NCBI GenBank assembly: GCA_951640165.1
Contig: OX621240.1
Coordinates: 9,560,713 to 9,624,712 of the forward strand
Reading direction: 5' to 3'
Length of the DNA stretch: 64,000 nt
From: Pseudoips prasinana
Taxonomy: Eukaryota > Arthropoda > Insecta > Lepidoptera > Nolidae
Positions 44,054-54,895 of the stretch are shown here, in pieces. The position numbers and the translations under genes are program-made. The notes below the pieces were generated by a model, which saw nothing but the letters and a program-made list of their open reading frames with translations, did not search any database and was not told the origin of the DNA. Position 1 is the stretch's first letter; each line of letters starts with the position of its first letter.

Positions 44054-44385
44054 AATTATCTTTTCCGGCTAACAGTAGCGAACAATATATTTATTGATTT
44101 CCAATTTCGAAGAAATGATAATATCGTATTGTAGTATGCATGTTACGATGTAATTAGCTGAAGAATATCATTATCTAATCTACGGACAGTATACATTTGC
44201 CTACATCTAAATAACGAGAAGCTATTATATTATACAGTACCGCGGAACTTTGAGAATTATTGTGGTAGTAAAAACATTAGGATTCAGTGTTTCGTAGAAT
44301 CTTAACTGATTACGATAATGCGAACAATAGAATAAGTATAGAGCCGTTTGGTAATTAATTACTATACATCTTCCTAGCAACCTAA

Positions 44386-44544
44386 TCACGCTTATATTAA
44401 AAAGCTGAAAGTTGGTGAGTGTGTGAGGGTGTATGTTTGTTACTTCGTCACGGCGATTGTAATAAAATTTGGTATGGGGTTAGCTGCCTCCCTGGATTAA
44501 CACAGGCAAAGTTTAACGCGGGTAAAACCGCGGGGCACAGCTTG
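44386..44544 (+). mobile_element. Helitron, subfamily 2, decayed 3' end
   Basis: Body as in 13110-13309; 3' hairpin gcgggtaaaaccgc present, but the terminal CTAG has become CTTG. Confidence 0.65.
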
Positions 44545-44588
44545 TAGATTAATAAGCCTTAAAAAATGTAGAAAACCTAAAAATGTAA

Positions 44589-44722
44589 CATCATCATCAT
44601 CATATCAGCCGAAAGACGTCCACTGCTGGACAAAGGCCTCCCCCAAAGATCTCCACAATTGCCGGTCTTGCGCTATCCGCAGCGATTTCCAGCGCCCCGC
44701 ACAAGATCATCGGTCCATCTTG
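44589..44722 (-). pseudogene. RTE 3' fragment
   Basis: (ATC)n then cagccgaaagacgtccactg to gatcatcggtccatcttg. Short, with a 6-bp deletion in ccgcagcgatttcc. Confidence 0.8.
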
Positions 44723-45024
44723 AAAATATAATATATATCAAAACAAAATAACTTACTGATCTAAATCAACTAATGGATAATAAGCTTAACTATTTTGGAT
44801 AGAAAAACTAAAACTACAGTAAAGCATATTGTATAGCTAAATGATAACTAATTACTGAGGGCGCCAGGAGTGTCAAAAGGTGCGCAGAAGTCTGGCCGTA
44901 TTATTACGTTGAAACGCTAAGTCTATTTTTTAACCAAGGAAAAGGCAGCCAATTGGTCACGGGATTTATTTATTTAGACTTGCCAACATTTGTTTACACT
45001 GTTACATCTACTTAAAAATACTTA

Positions 45025-45349
45025 TCTATACATATAATAAAATCGTAGGAAAGTCAAAACTGAACATTGAATATTTTTTTAAAAGGATACTTGGGGCGTG
45101 ATCTACAATCGATATCGAAGACAAAAATATAGTTTTTAGAATTTTTGTCTGTGTGTCTGTTTGTCTGTATGTATGTCCGGGCTAAACTCAAAAAGTACTG
45201 CATGGATTTACTTCTTGCATGAATATTACTAAGAGGTCGGGTCAACATATAGGCTACATAGCCTTCATATTATCACGCTATCACCTACGGGGGAGGAGCT
45301 GTGATAATTTATAAAATTTAACGTGGGTAAAACCGCGGGGCACAGCTAG
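45025..45349 (+). mobile_element. Non-autonomous Helitron, 325 bp
   Basis: 5' A|TCTATACATATAATAAAAT, 3' gtgggtaaaaccgcggggca then cagCTAG|T. The 3' ~35 bp are shared with subfamily 2, the 5' part is distinct. Confidence 0.8.
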
Positions 45350-45583
45350 TATTAAAAATAAACTAAATGCAACAAATAATTACAGGCAAATACAACATGT
45401 ATAATAATAATAATAATAAATCTTTATTTCGGAATCTTTACACTCCATATTTTACACAGAAAAGAAAATAAGAAAAAACATATCTGTATTAAAAAGAAAA
45501 TAAATAAAGTAACATAACAAACAAAATGAATATATATAACCTCTTTACGCTATAACTAAAAATGACGCTTTTAGATACAATTA

Positions 45584-48376
45584 TTACGCTGCAATCTGTA
45601 ACCATTTATTGTACATTGTGGTAGTATACAGTCTTTCAGAAAACTCTCTGATAATACTGTTCGTACACGAACCAACCCTCGACATGAATCCAGCGATTCG
45701 TTTTCTCTGGATGGCATTAAACGTATCCAGCCTAGCTTCTGCGAACATACCGGACGCACTACAATGCGGCTCAAGACCCATTAGCTGTCTAAAGATGTTA
45801 TTGTACTGGACACGAATACCATCCAGAGACCTCTTCGTATAACGCGTCCAGAGTTGGCACGTGTAGAAACACTGACAATATGTCCTAAAAAGATGTACCT
45901 TCGTCTGAGTGTCGGCTTTGAAAAATCTCCTGGCTATCATATTGCCCACTACTGACAGCGCTCTGCGTTGCCTGTCTATATCAGCATCGTCTTTGAAGTC
46001 TGACGTCAGTATATGACCAAGGTACTTAAACCTCTCTACTACTTTGACTCGCTGACCTCCTATCCAAACTGGTGGGACGTTTTGTGGACCTCTTCCTGAC
46101 CTAAATATTAACATTTCTGTCTTCTTTGCATTATACACCAAGTTATGTTCTGTAGCGTATCTCTCACAAATTGCCATCAGTTTCCTTAAACCCTTAATTG
46201 TGGGGCTGAGTAGGACCATATCATCAGCGTAGCTCAGGTTGTTGACATACCTGTCTCCAAGCCTAAGCCCCACCGCAGTACCACTCAGCTCCTCAATCAA
46301 GTCATTTATATAGATATTAAATAGGTCAGGAGAGGTTAACCCACCCTGCCTAACGCCACAGGATAGTTTATAGCTATCCGACCTAGCTGATTCCCACCTG
46401 ACGTTGATCGCCTGATTAGAATACCAATATCTGATCAGTCCAACAACTCCAGGCGCGATATAAGTTTTATCTAGTTTCTCCCATAGCAAGTCATGATTGA
46501 TTGTATCAAAAGCACGGCTTAGATCAAGGAAACAAGCGTAAACACTTGTCTCCTGTTCCACGTATTGCGATACAACTTGTTTCAGGGAGAAGATAGCCAT
46601 GTCTGTTGAAACTTCGGGACGAAAACCGAACTGCCCATCATTTAGGCTAAGTGCGGGACTTAACTTTTTATGTAGCAGGCGCTCAAGCACCTTGGCCACA
46701 ACCGTTGCCAGCGAAATGGGTCTATAATTCGACATGCTAGTAGCATCCCCAGTTTTATTCTTAACTATAGGTACAACCAATGTACGTATAAGTTCCTCAG
46801 GCAAGTATTGGTGCCGTGCACAAAGATTGAACAATAAAGTTAAGGTATCAGGAATATACTTTCCTGCATATAACAGATGCTCAATACTCAAGCCATCGTG
46901 CCCTGGGGATTTTCCACGTTTCATTGTCCTGAGAACCTCAACAACATCATCAGTCGACACCTGGAAAGCCCCCTCCTGAACACTTTTACAACCACTTGAC
47001 GAAGGCACAGGTACTGCTGGATTAATTAAAGCCTGTTTTACATTAAAATGCGTACTAAAGTTATTAGCAATAGCTCTCTTGTCAGATTCACCTTCTACAC
47101 TGACTGGTGTGCTGGTTTTAGGGTTGAGCTTTTTAACTTCCGTCCAAAAACCCGCGAAATTTTTAGACGAAGCATGATGCGCTAACATATTCATTTTAAT
47201 CTTCTCCTGGTTATTTTGAACATATTTCAAGGCAGCTTTAAAGTCTTTACGCGCTGCACGCATTAGATCGTAATAATATCCTGAACTAGGCCTGCCATAT
47301 GTATTCCACTGTAAAAATGTTTGCCTAGCTTGGACGTGATATTGTCTAACATAATAATTCCAACCGGTTATATAACGTTTTCTATTATTATTACATGTAT
47401 AAGTGCGTTCAGCGGCAGTTTGTAAAACTTTAATTATATTACAGTAAAGCCTGTCAATTATACTTATATGTTCTACATCATTACATAACATATTGCTCTT
47501 ACATGACAAGTTATACTCCTCAGATTGACATAGTAAACCTAGATTTTCAGTACATATTTTACAGTATTTATCACACTGTTCTTTACTCCTACAGCCCCAC
47601 CTATACTTTATATTGCAATCAGTCCCACTATCTACTATCAGTCTTTTACTAATAATACTATTAATTCTTACCTCTATTACTAATGGTAGGTGATCCGACA
47701 GATAGGCATCATATAATACGTATACGTCACTTACCGAGGACTCGGCCGCCGCTGAGACTAGGCAATGATCAAGCCATCGCTGCGAACCGGTTCCATCACT
47801 TACATATGTATACGTGCTTATATCTAATCGCTTAGAGTCTATACAAGATAAGAACTCTTCAAAACAATAGTCCATTAGTTCCTTGTAGAAACGCGTGTTG
47901 GGGTGCGCATTAAAATCCCCTAATACGAACACACTTTCAACATCCGCACTATCAATTACCGCACTTATATTAGCCAAACACTGTGCCATTACCGGGAAAT
48001 TGTCTTCACAGTCGGTAGGCATATATACACTAAATACCAGAATACTCCGATCCCCGCGCACTAGTTTAACTGCTACCATGCGATCATTGTTACACTGCAC
48101 AATATCAGCACAAGGGAATATGTTTCTATCCCACAGGAGAGCTACTCCCCCGTAGGGCCTCCCTCGCACCATTCCTTGCTCCGTGTCGACAGCAGATATA
48201 CCATGACTGCCGAATTGTTTGTGAATCGTGTTTAATAATCCAAGATCATGTGGAAACAGCCATGTTTCTTGAAGCGCTATAATGTGATGGCTATTACATA
48301 ACTGAACTATTTCCTGTAAAGATCTTTTGAGTGATCTACAGTTATATGAAACAAGCTTAATGGTCGAGCAATCCAT
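45584..48376 (-). CDS. LINE ORF2: AP endonuclease-reverse transcriptase, 930 aa
   Basis: An uninterrupted frame. The endonuclease occupies residues ~6-235: SYNCRSL (10-16), LQETWL (35-40), GDFNAH (153-158), RWLDHCLV (200-207), SDHLPL (227-232). A linker follows, then RT: FLDLSRAFDTINHDLL (~614), GVRQGGLTSPDLFNIYIND (~672), SYADDMVLL with catalytic YADD at ~715, and YLGHILTSD. The C-terminus (CSASGMFAEARLDTFNAIQR) has the pattern I associate with Rex1/Daphne-type elements; the clade is tentative. It would nick target DNA and reverse-transcribe its own RNA. The ATG lies 1 nt after the ORF1 stop, so the start is well placed. Confidence 0.9.
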   Translation of the reverse strand: MDCSTIKLVSYNCRSLKRSLQEIVQLCNSHHIIALQETWLFPHDLGLLNTIHKQFGSHGISAVDTEQGMVRGRPYGGVALLWDRNIFPCADIVQCNNDRMVAVKLVRGDRSILVFSVYMPTDCEDNFPVMAQCLANISAVIDSADVESVFVLGDFNAHPNTRFYKELMDYCFEEFLSCIDSKRLDISTYTYVSDGTGSQRWLDHCLVSAAAESSVSDVYVLYDAYLSDHLPLVIEVRINSIISKRLIVDSGTDCNIKYRWGCRSKEQCDKYCKICTENLGLLCQSEEYNLSCKSNMLCNDVEHISIIDRLYCNIIKVLQTAAERTYTCNNNRKRYITGWNYYVRQYHVQARQTFLQWNTYGRPSSGYYYDLMRAARKDFKAALKYVQNNQEKIKMNMLAHHASSKNFAGFWTEVKKLNPKTSTPVSVEGESDKRAIANNFSTHFNVKQALINPAVPVPSSSGCKSVQEGAFQVSTDDVVEVLRTMKRGKSPGHDGLSIEHLLYAGKYIPDTLTLLFNLCARHQYLPEELIRTLVVPIVKNKTGDATSMSNYRPISLATVVAKVLERLLHKKLSPALSLNDGQFGFRPEVSTDMAIFSLKQVVSQYVEQETSVYACFLDLSRAFDTINHDLLWEKLDKTYIAPGVVGLIRYWYSNQAINVRWESARSDSYKLSCGVRQGGLTSPDLFNIYINDLIEELSGTAVGLRLGDRYVNNLSYADDMVLLSPTIKGLRKLMAICERYATEHNLVYNAKKTEMLIFRSGRGPQNVPPVWIGGQRVKVVERFKYLGHILTSDFKDDADIDRQRRALSVVGNMIARRFFKADTQTKVHLFRTYCQCFYTCQLWTRYTKRSLDGIRVQYNNIFRQLMGLEPHCSASGMFAEARLDTFNAIQRKRIAGFMSRVGSCTNSIIREFSERLYTTTMYNKWLQIAA

Positions 48377-48377
48377 A

Positions 48378-48635
48378 TTATTTTGTAATAAGCTCTGCGT
48401 TCATAGTTGACCTCTTATTACCGACTTGTTTACGTTCCCAGAACTTCCTAAAAACAATGTCCGCAGGCCAGAAACGATCACCATTATCGTTCAGGAACAG
48501 TATAGTTACGTACGACACTGCATCTATGGGATGTGTTAACCAAGCGCTCTGAAATCTAGCGATAAAGGGTTTAGGCACTCGGACCCCACATACTAAGCGT
48601 TTTGACCAATATGGCTCAAATATGTGAATATATAT
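48378..48635 (-). pseudogene. LINE ORF1 C-terminal part, 5' truncated
   Basis: The frame reads HIFEPYWSKRLVCGV, RVPKPFIARFQSAWLTHPID, AVSYVTILFLNDNGDRFWPA, DIVFRKFWERKQVG, and stops with TAA at 48380-48378. One base later comes the ORF2 ATG (taaTatg). The ~85 residues have no start codon. I do not recognise a defined domain, but the tight coupling to ORF2 marks it as the end of ORF1. Confidence 0.7.
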
Positions 48636-48639
48636 TTAA

Positions 48640-49080
48640 TATATGTTGTATATATTTAATTGGTGGCGGTGATTGGATACGCGAAACACGGGGAGTTCGG
48701 CCCCATGTGTGTTCATCGCTCAGCACTCAAACCGTGGTGTTTGGATTTGAATTTATTGGATTTAAACAAACTGTTATGGGATGATTCCCCCATTTTTCTT
48801 TCCAATAACCTCCTAACCTTTTTGGAGTTTTCTTTGTTTTTTGTACAGCCTTCCCTTTCAGCTTATAAGAATATGGCACACTTGATGGGAAGCAGTTCCC
48901 GTAGCCTATGACGCATGGGACGACACGCATAGCATTACTTACCTACACGTTGCCGCTTCTTCAGTCCTTCAGTGGACAAGCTGTTTTTAGAAATTTAGCA
49001 GTTCTATGTATGTAAGTGTCTTACGGGCTATATTGGAGGTGAGATGTACCTATTGACTTTTAATTAGGTTAGTGATGTAA
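48640..49080. other. Unassigned, with a relic of the 'gatgg-aagcag' repeat
   Basis: At 48880-48960 cacttgatgggaagcagttc and cctacacgttgcc echo the 1085-1330 repeat. The rest has no recognised feature. Confidence 0.4.
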
Positions 49081-49084
49081 AGAC

Positions 49085-49532
49085 AGAAGCACCAGCATTT
49101 TGATTTTGGGATATTTCCGTAAAGAAAAATGTCTAAATACCATTCCGAACTCTGGAAGTTGGCGGTGCCTCGGAAAGCACGTTGAGCCGTCTGTCTTGTA
49201 CCTGACTTCTTTCCCGTCGTGTCACTAGTCGTCCCATCGGATCATGAGAGTGATGGAATAGAAAGTGCCCCTGTGTTTGCGCACACACTTGAGCACTATA
49301 ATATGTCCTACGCAGTTGGCTTGTCTCCATTGAAAGTGACCGCTGTGGCCGAAATTCAGCTTGGAGGGCATTATTATATTATTGTTAGTCCCATCGGAAC
49401 ATGAGAGTGATGGAAGACAAAGTGCCCCTGTGTTTGCGCACACACTTGTGCACTATAATATGTCCTGCGCACTTGGCTAGTCTCCATTGAGACTAGCCAA
49501 CGTGGTCGAAATTCGGCCTGGAGGACACACAC
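49085..49532 (+). mobile_element. SINE-C with partial tandem duplication
   Basis: The head is missing. The 3' ~165 bp (gtcccatcggatcatgagag to the tail) occur twice, at 49212-49375 and 49387-49532. The second copy ends in (CA)n. Confidence 0.75.
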
Positions 49533-49535
49533 ACA

Positions 49536-49789
49536 CTAGTAAGAATTGCACTTTGTTGCATATAGTTTTCTTTTTTGGACTTTAGACATACAACAAGTAA
49601 TTCCCCAATGACTCGTCGTATGTCCAAAATACGTCAGACAGCTTAACATTAATAATCCGTTTTCAGACGATACGTTATCAGTAGTGCGCCGGCGCTGCGG
49701 CGCCCAGCCAAGTGACATAGGTATTGTTCATGAATGTAATGGATTCGTGATAGTGTTACGATAACACTTAGAATTTTCCAGATCTAACT
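49536..49789. other. Unassigned sequence
   Basis: No feature recognised. Confidence 0.45.
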
Positions 49790-49797
49790 AAAAAGAA

Positions 49798-50013
49798 GAA
49801 AGGATAATTAGAGAACTGACAACGAGAAAAGACTTACCGTCTGCCATAGCGCCCACATTAAATATTGTTAAACATAACTCTCGGTATAACGCTGTAAGAA
49901 TATTTAACAAGCTCCCAATAGAAATCAAAAACGTACTATACCACGAGGAGTTTAAAACAAAAGTGAAGACATACCTCATCAAAAGATCTCTATATTCCGT
50001 AGACGATATTTAA
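49798..50013 (+). pseudogene. LINE ORF2 C-terminal fragment
   Basis: Reads RELTTRKDLPSAIAPTLNIV, NSRYNAVRIFNKLPIEIKNV, FKTKVKTYLIKRSLYSVDDI, stop. The Y N . . + I . N K L P . . I K . . . . F K . . + K . . L pattern is the common end of Jockey/CR1-like ORF2 proteins. 5' truncated with no RT. Confidence 0.65.
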
Positions 50014-50026
50014 TAAATATAATAAA

Positions 50027-50262
50027 CTAGCCGCCCGGCACGTGCTTCGCTACGCTTTTAAGTATTATCACAAATTGTTTGTATATGGGGTATAGAAAGA
50101 TGTTGTTTTTCACTTTATCAAGATATTTTTAAATTTTCTCTACGTACAAACCTTCCCTGGACTTCCACGAATAATTCAAGACCAAAATTAGCCAAATCGG
50201 TAAAGGCGTTGTTGAGTTATAACATTACAACGAAAAGTGGCATTGATTTTTATATATATAGA
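50027..50262 (-). mobile_element. Non-autonomous Helitron, subfamily 3
   Basis: CTAG at 50027-50030, far end tatatatagA|T. It sits in the 3' UTR of the LINE fragment. Confidence 0.8.
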
Positions 50263-50520
50263 TTAGAGCCCTTATTATTGACATTTTACACATTTTTAAT
50301 TTTATTGTAGTAGGTACTTAAATAATTTAGCATATTTTAATTGACATAATATGTTTACAAATTGTTCGTGTTAATTAATTATTATTTTTGTATTCTTTAG
50401 ACATTTTTATTTTTGTATTTCGGTTATTATGTTGTAGGTATTCATTTTTATATTCGTGATTCATTGTATATTCAAACACAATTCCAATTGTTAATGAATA
50501 AATAAACTTGAAACTCGAGA

Positions 50521-51119
50521 GAATCAATCAGCTTACTAAGCTGTGAAAAGCGCTTGAAAATTGTTACGGCTAGAGAAAGAGAGGTGTTCTGGTTTCAAGG
50601 ATATGCATCAAATCTATAATTCCTCTCCTCGTTGTGTGTTTATCTGCTTAATACATGTTATCAACTCAATTATAATGATAAATATATTTAAAAAACAACG
50701 CTCACACAAGGAAAATAAATATCTTTATTGCGGGGACTTATTAAAACATTTTTAAATCTATATATTTAACTCACAGACCTTCGGCATTACTGAAATTTAA
50801 TGCCATACATAGCTCTTAATATTAAAATTGTAGAAACTAAGCACTGCGCCTTTTTGGGTATTCGATCAAAGAGGATAAAGGGACTACTCCGATTTTAGAC
50901 GAAAGCTTTCCATTATACATATATACCGAAGAGAAAATCCAAAACTTTCAAGAACCATTGGAAATGCACTATAATTCGGGATTGCTTTTACGTCCCTAAA
51001 TTCAGATATCTACGCCCTTCGCTCTTGTTTTCTATGGAAATATTCGGTCCTGCTACAAATACAAACACGAAATTCTGCGTCATACCGTTTCCTCAATTTT
51101 AAACAAATTTCTAGTGTTA
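50521..51119. other. Unassigned AT-rich sequence
   Basis: I see nothing recognisable. Confidence 0.5.
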
Positions 51120-51479
51120 GCGTATTGGCGCTCTTGTCCTAGGTCCACAGCACTATCCGGGCGCCAGCGGTCCCGGGAAGGGTAACCTGCTGTAGCTCAG
51201 GTAACACGCTTGTGCGTACGGGGAGGGGGGGAGGCATTCAGGCCCCTCCCCACCCCGGGTGAGAGTCTCGCGGACGTTCAGTGTACAGCGGGGGTACTGG
51301 CGCGATCGTTCACGAGTACCCAGAGCCCCTGCTACAGGCACTGTGAGGCTGGCTACCGTGGTGGTAATAGTGGGTCGCGCCACAAACCACGTGTGACTAG
51401 AGCATTTCCACCACGTAAAAACACAAAAGGTTGTTTCAGATATGCCGTGTTTGACTGAGGCCCTGGACGCTTGGAAAAT
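51120..51479 (+). other. GC-rich stretch, probably part of the next pseudogene
   Basis: Contains a g-rich run (51220-51230) and gtgggtcgcgccacaaacc. Coding cannot be followed, but composition matches the adjoining retroelement relic. Confidence 0.35.
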
Positions 51480-52300
51480 AACTTGTCCAACCTCAGATAT
51501 ACATACTAACCCGTGCTCCCAGAGCTAGTGGCACCGGCCACTCTGAGGTAGTCAATACATGCACTAAGCCCGCAGAGTGTACTCGTCTACTGGCTGAGGG
51601 AGAACGGGTATCAGGACTCCGGCTACAAGCAGCGCCATTGTCCAATATAGACACTATGGTGGACAACAGAACCTTCGTGATGCTGCCTCTCATCGTTTGC
51701 GAATCCCCTGCGTCGCTCGAATAGTTATAGGTGTGGAGTGTCCATTAATCATCTAAGACACCATGGTCTGTCATGCCGTAGGAGTGTGGGTAGATTCCCT
51801 CGTTACAGTAGCATTCACGACATTATCCGTGGGGCTCTCTCCACCGTGGCCCCAGCTGTTCTAGAACAAAGCGGTCTGGAAGAGACCGGATGGTATGTCA
51901 TTGTTGCCATAGAAGTTGGGTAGGCCACTAGTGTGGGATGCAACCTGCGTGGAAATCCTTGCCCCATCCCGTATTCGGTTCAATCCCGGAGTCAGCAGAT
52001 AATTCTGCTGCATTGGCTAAGGCCTTTAAGTGGCGAAATACACTAAACTCATTGGAATTTATATGATTATTATATTTGAGCCGTTTGGTGTCAAAACGCT
52101 TGTTTCAATGGGTCCAAATGCGCGCATCCTCTTCCGGGATGTCGCAAAATTGATAATTCAGGCTTTACTTGACTAGAAGGCTGTCCTTTATTTTGGTCAA
52201 AGAATCAGCATTGCCATAACGTGGCAATGCTGCCAGCCTTCTGGTTACATTCCCCGACAATGATGAGAAGGATATTTTTAACCACACTGATTAAAAAGAG
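51480..52300 (+). pseudogene. Retroelement RT-associated C-terminal region, heavily decayed
   Basis: Joining pieces across frames only as a reading aid, successive motifs are: LLAEGERVSGLRLQAAPLSN and NIDTMVDNRTF; then CGVSINHLRHHGLSC, RSVGRFPRYSSIHDIIRGAL; then KRPDGMSLLP, LGRPLVWDATCV; then IIFEPFGVKTLVSMGPNARI and GQRISIAI. Order and wording match the C-terminal region of a family of RT-linked proteins found in arthropods and cnidarians. At least four frameshifts and several stops. A related piece is at 41542-41874. The RT itself is not visible. Confidence 0.6.
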
Positions 52301-52433
52301 ACCTCTGATTCAAAGTTATAATCCCCGGTTACAAAACAGTTACACAGACAGATATTTGGCTGTCGGCTGGAGTAAACAGCTCTCCTCCGAACATATTTGG
52401 CTATAACCGTATACGATAAAGTCGCCAATTTGA

Positions 52434-52680
52434 CGGTCACCGTAGCCTAGTTGGTAGTGCTCCTGCCTACGAAGCTGTTGGTCCTGGGTTCGAATCCCGG
52501 ACAGTGCAAATATTTGTGTGATGAGCACGAATATTTGTTTCTGAGTGATGGATGTTTTCTATGTATATAAGTATTTATCTATCTATATAAGTATGTATAT
52601 CTTCGCCTGGTACCCATAGTACAAGCTTTGCTTAGTTTGGGGCTAGGATGATCTGTGTGACATTGTCCCCAGATATGATT
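52434..52680 (+). mobile_element. SINE-A, full length
   Basis: Pol III A box tagcctagttgg (52444-52455) and B box ggttcgaatcc (52487-52497), then the body with gatgagcacgaatatttgtt and the tail ccatagtacaagctttgctt ... gacattgtcccc. Confidence 0.9.
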
Positions 52681-52814
52681 ATAAACAAGAAAACAAAGAT
52701 TAACCTCAATTATTTAAAGTTACATTTCTAGCTGATGCTAGGTTACAAACAATCATATTCAAAGTCAATTCAAATACAAAAATAAAGCTCCTAAAATTAA
52801 GATTGGAATTTTTG

Positions 52815-53045
52815 AAATATAATATCCTGGTACATTATTCACACATGGCCATCGTAAACTACGCAGAGCATGTACTTACTACATATACTACTTTTCTTTT
52901 TGTAGATGCATACTTATATTACACCAGACTCAGGACAAACAGCCATGTTCAGGCACACAAATATCTGTCCTGGGTGGGAATCGAAACCAATACCTGTGGT
53001 GTTAAAGGCAAGTAGGTATCTACCAACCACGCCAGCCGGCAATTA
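52815..53045 (-). mobile_element. SINE-B copy
   Basis: Tail at left (aatatcctggtacattattc), head at right (accaaccacgccagccggc on plus). The B box is slightly mutated (cgaaacca). Confidence 0.75.
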
Positions 53046-53164
53046 TGATTCTACAAATAGTTTTTACTATTTAGGCGTTACTTGTGACAAGTCTTAATAC
53101 TGAGTAGTAAAAAAATATTAGTCCAGATCCGTATAAAACAAAACTTACGTAAAGTAACAAATAA

Positions 53165-53430
53165 TATATATAATAATAATATCTAGGGACAATGTCACAC
53201 AGATCATCCTAGCCCCAAACTAAGCAAGGCTTGTACTATGGGTACCAGGCGACGATATACATACTTATATAAATAGATAAATATTTATATATATAGAAAA
53301 CATAGACAACTCAGAAACAAATATTCGTGCTCATCACACAAATATTTGCACTTACCGGGATTCGAACCCAGGACCACCAGCTTCGTAGGCAAGAGCACTA
53401 CAAACTAGGCTGAGCTAGGTGATCGTCATT
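53165..53430 (-). mobile_element. SINE-A, full length
   Basis: Reverse complement of the 52434 copy: tail at 53185-53245, B box at 53360-53370 (ggattcgaacc on plus), mutated A box (ctaggctgagctagg). Confidence 0.85.
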
Positions 53431-53677
53431 CAAATAATAATTAATTACAAAGTATCGGGAATCTTGACAAATATACATAAAATATTTCATTTCCAATTTT
53501 AAAATTAATCCAATCACATAATACCCGTGTGTGTCGGTTCCGACAACTACAGCGGTTCCGTTGAACTCGGCAACTGAATTTATTTTATTACTATGAATTC
53601 GGCGTAACAGGCTTTCATGCGAAATATATTAATAAGGTTGGAGTTCGTATGAAAATGTTGCAGAAGGTATGTAGGTA

Positions 53678-53812
53678 CAGACGCCAGCACATCAAGCTAC
53701 CCCAATCTCTCAAATTTCTCCAATTGAAAGTGAACCTTATAGTTTTGTGATAAAGTTGAAAATCGATAGAAGCAATTTGACAGAATGGGGTAGCTGGATG
53801 TTTTGGCGTCTG
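53678..53812. mobile_element. TA-flanked palindromic MITE (family T), copy 3
   Basis: cagacgccagcacatcaagc ... ttttggcgtctg with TA on both sides (53676-53677, 53813-53814). Confidence 0.9.
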
Positions 53813-53910
53813 TACAATTGCCGCTATGACAGTGAATAAACGAGTAGTACGAAAAGCAGATAAGATAATATAGATGATTGTTTAATATAACGTTTACAGT
53901 TAGATTAGGC

Positions 53911-54051
53911 AGCTTTCAGACCAAATGGGACGCCATGGTCAACTTCTGTGAGGCAGTCATGCTCCAGAAAGTGGCCGACGAGTGGGATCGGGAGCAAGCC
54001 GATCCCGATTGCAGACGAAGGAGGCGTCGTGTCGGCAGCGGGAGCCGGTAG
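53911..54051 (+). pseudogene. R1-like LINE ORF2 extreme C-terminus
   Basis: 46 codons: SFQTKWDAMVNFCEAVMLQK, VADEWDREQADPDCRRRRRR, then VGSGSR and TAG. The FCE.VM..KE.. + poly-Arg ending matches R1-type LINE ORF2 C-termini of Lepidoptera. Upstream coding is missing. Confidence 0.6.
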
Positions 54052-54650
54052 CCCAACTCCCCTCGAGAATGCGGTGGTAGTAAGTGAAGTGTCCTCCACT
54101 GCCGGCACGTCCACGAAGATAGATTCGGGAAGACAACGATCTATTTGTGTCGGAAGAGCAGACTAGAGTCTTCCCAGTGTACATGTCCCCACCATCTGGC
54201 ACCTGGCGCACAAAGACGGCACCGGAGCAGCATACCCGCGTGGTCCTCCATCAGGCGCCAGAAGAAGTCCACGGCAGGTTAGGTTAAGTAGGTGCGAGTC
54301 CTACATACCCACCCGCAGACACTTTTTGCGGGCGGCATGCGTGCGCATTCCCCCTGCCTTACCATAACATGCCATTCTTCATACATGCTCGCCGGTTTAG
54401 GTAACCGACCTTGGACTTCGGACTTTTTGCCTTTCTTGAGATCTTTTTTTATGCACAATAGGTTCACGCTTGACGACGATCTCACCTGATGGTAATAGAA
54501 AATGTGGTCGAAGATGGACCGCGCGCACCCATAAGATGCCAGTTCACTCTAGCCTTGAATAAACCCATGTTATATAGTCTGGGAACACGTCGTTTGGGAG
54601 GGTGTGGAACAGCTTAGCCGTGCGTATGATACGCCCATCCAGTTGTACCT
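54052..54650 (+). repeat. R1-like 3' UTR joined to other LINE repeats
   Basis: The 3' UTR-like part is 54052-54300. A block (54304-54360) is shared with 10810-10875, and 54485-54640 is shared with the 1085-1330 type (cacctgatggtaat). No frame supports a gene. Confidence 0.5.
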
Positions 54651-54654
54651 GAAA

Positions 54655-54895
54655 GTCATCATCTCAGTCAAAGTACATCCACTCCTGGGCAAAAGCCTCC
54701 CCAAAGAATGGGGGGATATGCCATAATCGCCACGCTTGGCAGACGGGTTGACGATCGCAGTTTGATGGTCATAGTTCATAGCAAAAACGCTGCTGCCCGT
54801 TCTCTAGTAGGTATTCCCTCGGACGATTTCTACGCCCTCCACGGGATGAGATGGGATGATGATATTCTATGCCGTCACCACACAGCAAACTGAAA
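54655..54895 (-). mobile_element. SINE-R copy
   Basis: Plus text catcatctcagtcaaagtac to gatattctatgccgtcacca; one of the best-preserved copies. Confidence 0.7.

Larger units (their letters stand above)
45405..48635 (-). mobile_element. LINE with intact ORF2, 5' truncated
   Basis: On minus: the ORF1 tail (to 48378), ORF2 (48376-45584), a ~165-bp 3' UTR with ccgaaataaag, then a (TTA)n tail at about 45402-45420. Triplet tails rather than poly(A) fit several APE-type LINE clades. The 5' boundary is near 48635 where the ORF1 frame is lost. No target duplication could be defined. Confidence 0.85.
49790..50520 (+). mobile_element. LINE 3' fragment split by a Helitron
   Basis: Coding end at 50013, then 3' UTR interrupted at 50027-50262, resuming to gaataaataaacttgaaact at about 50498-50517, a typical LINE terminus. 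Confidence 0.65.

Noticed and set aside
52434..52510. Possible functional tRNA gene
   Set aside because: A and B boxes are good, but the acceptor stem does not pair and the sequence continues into a repeated SINE body present at five loci.
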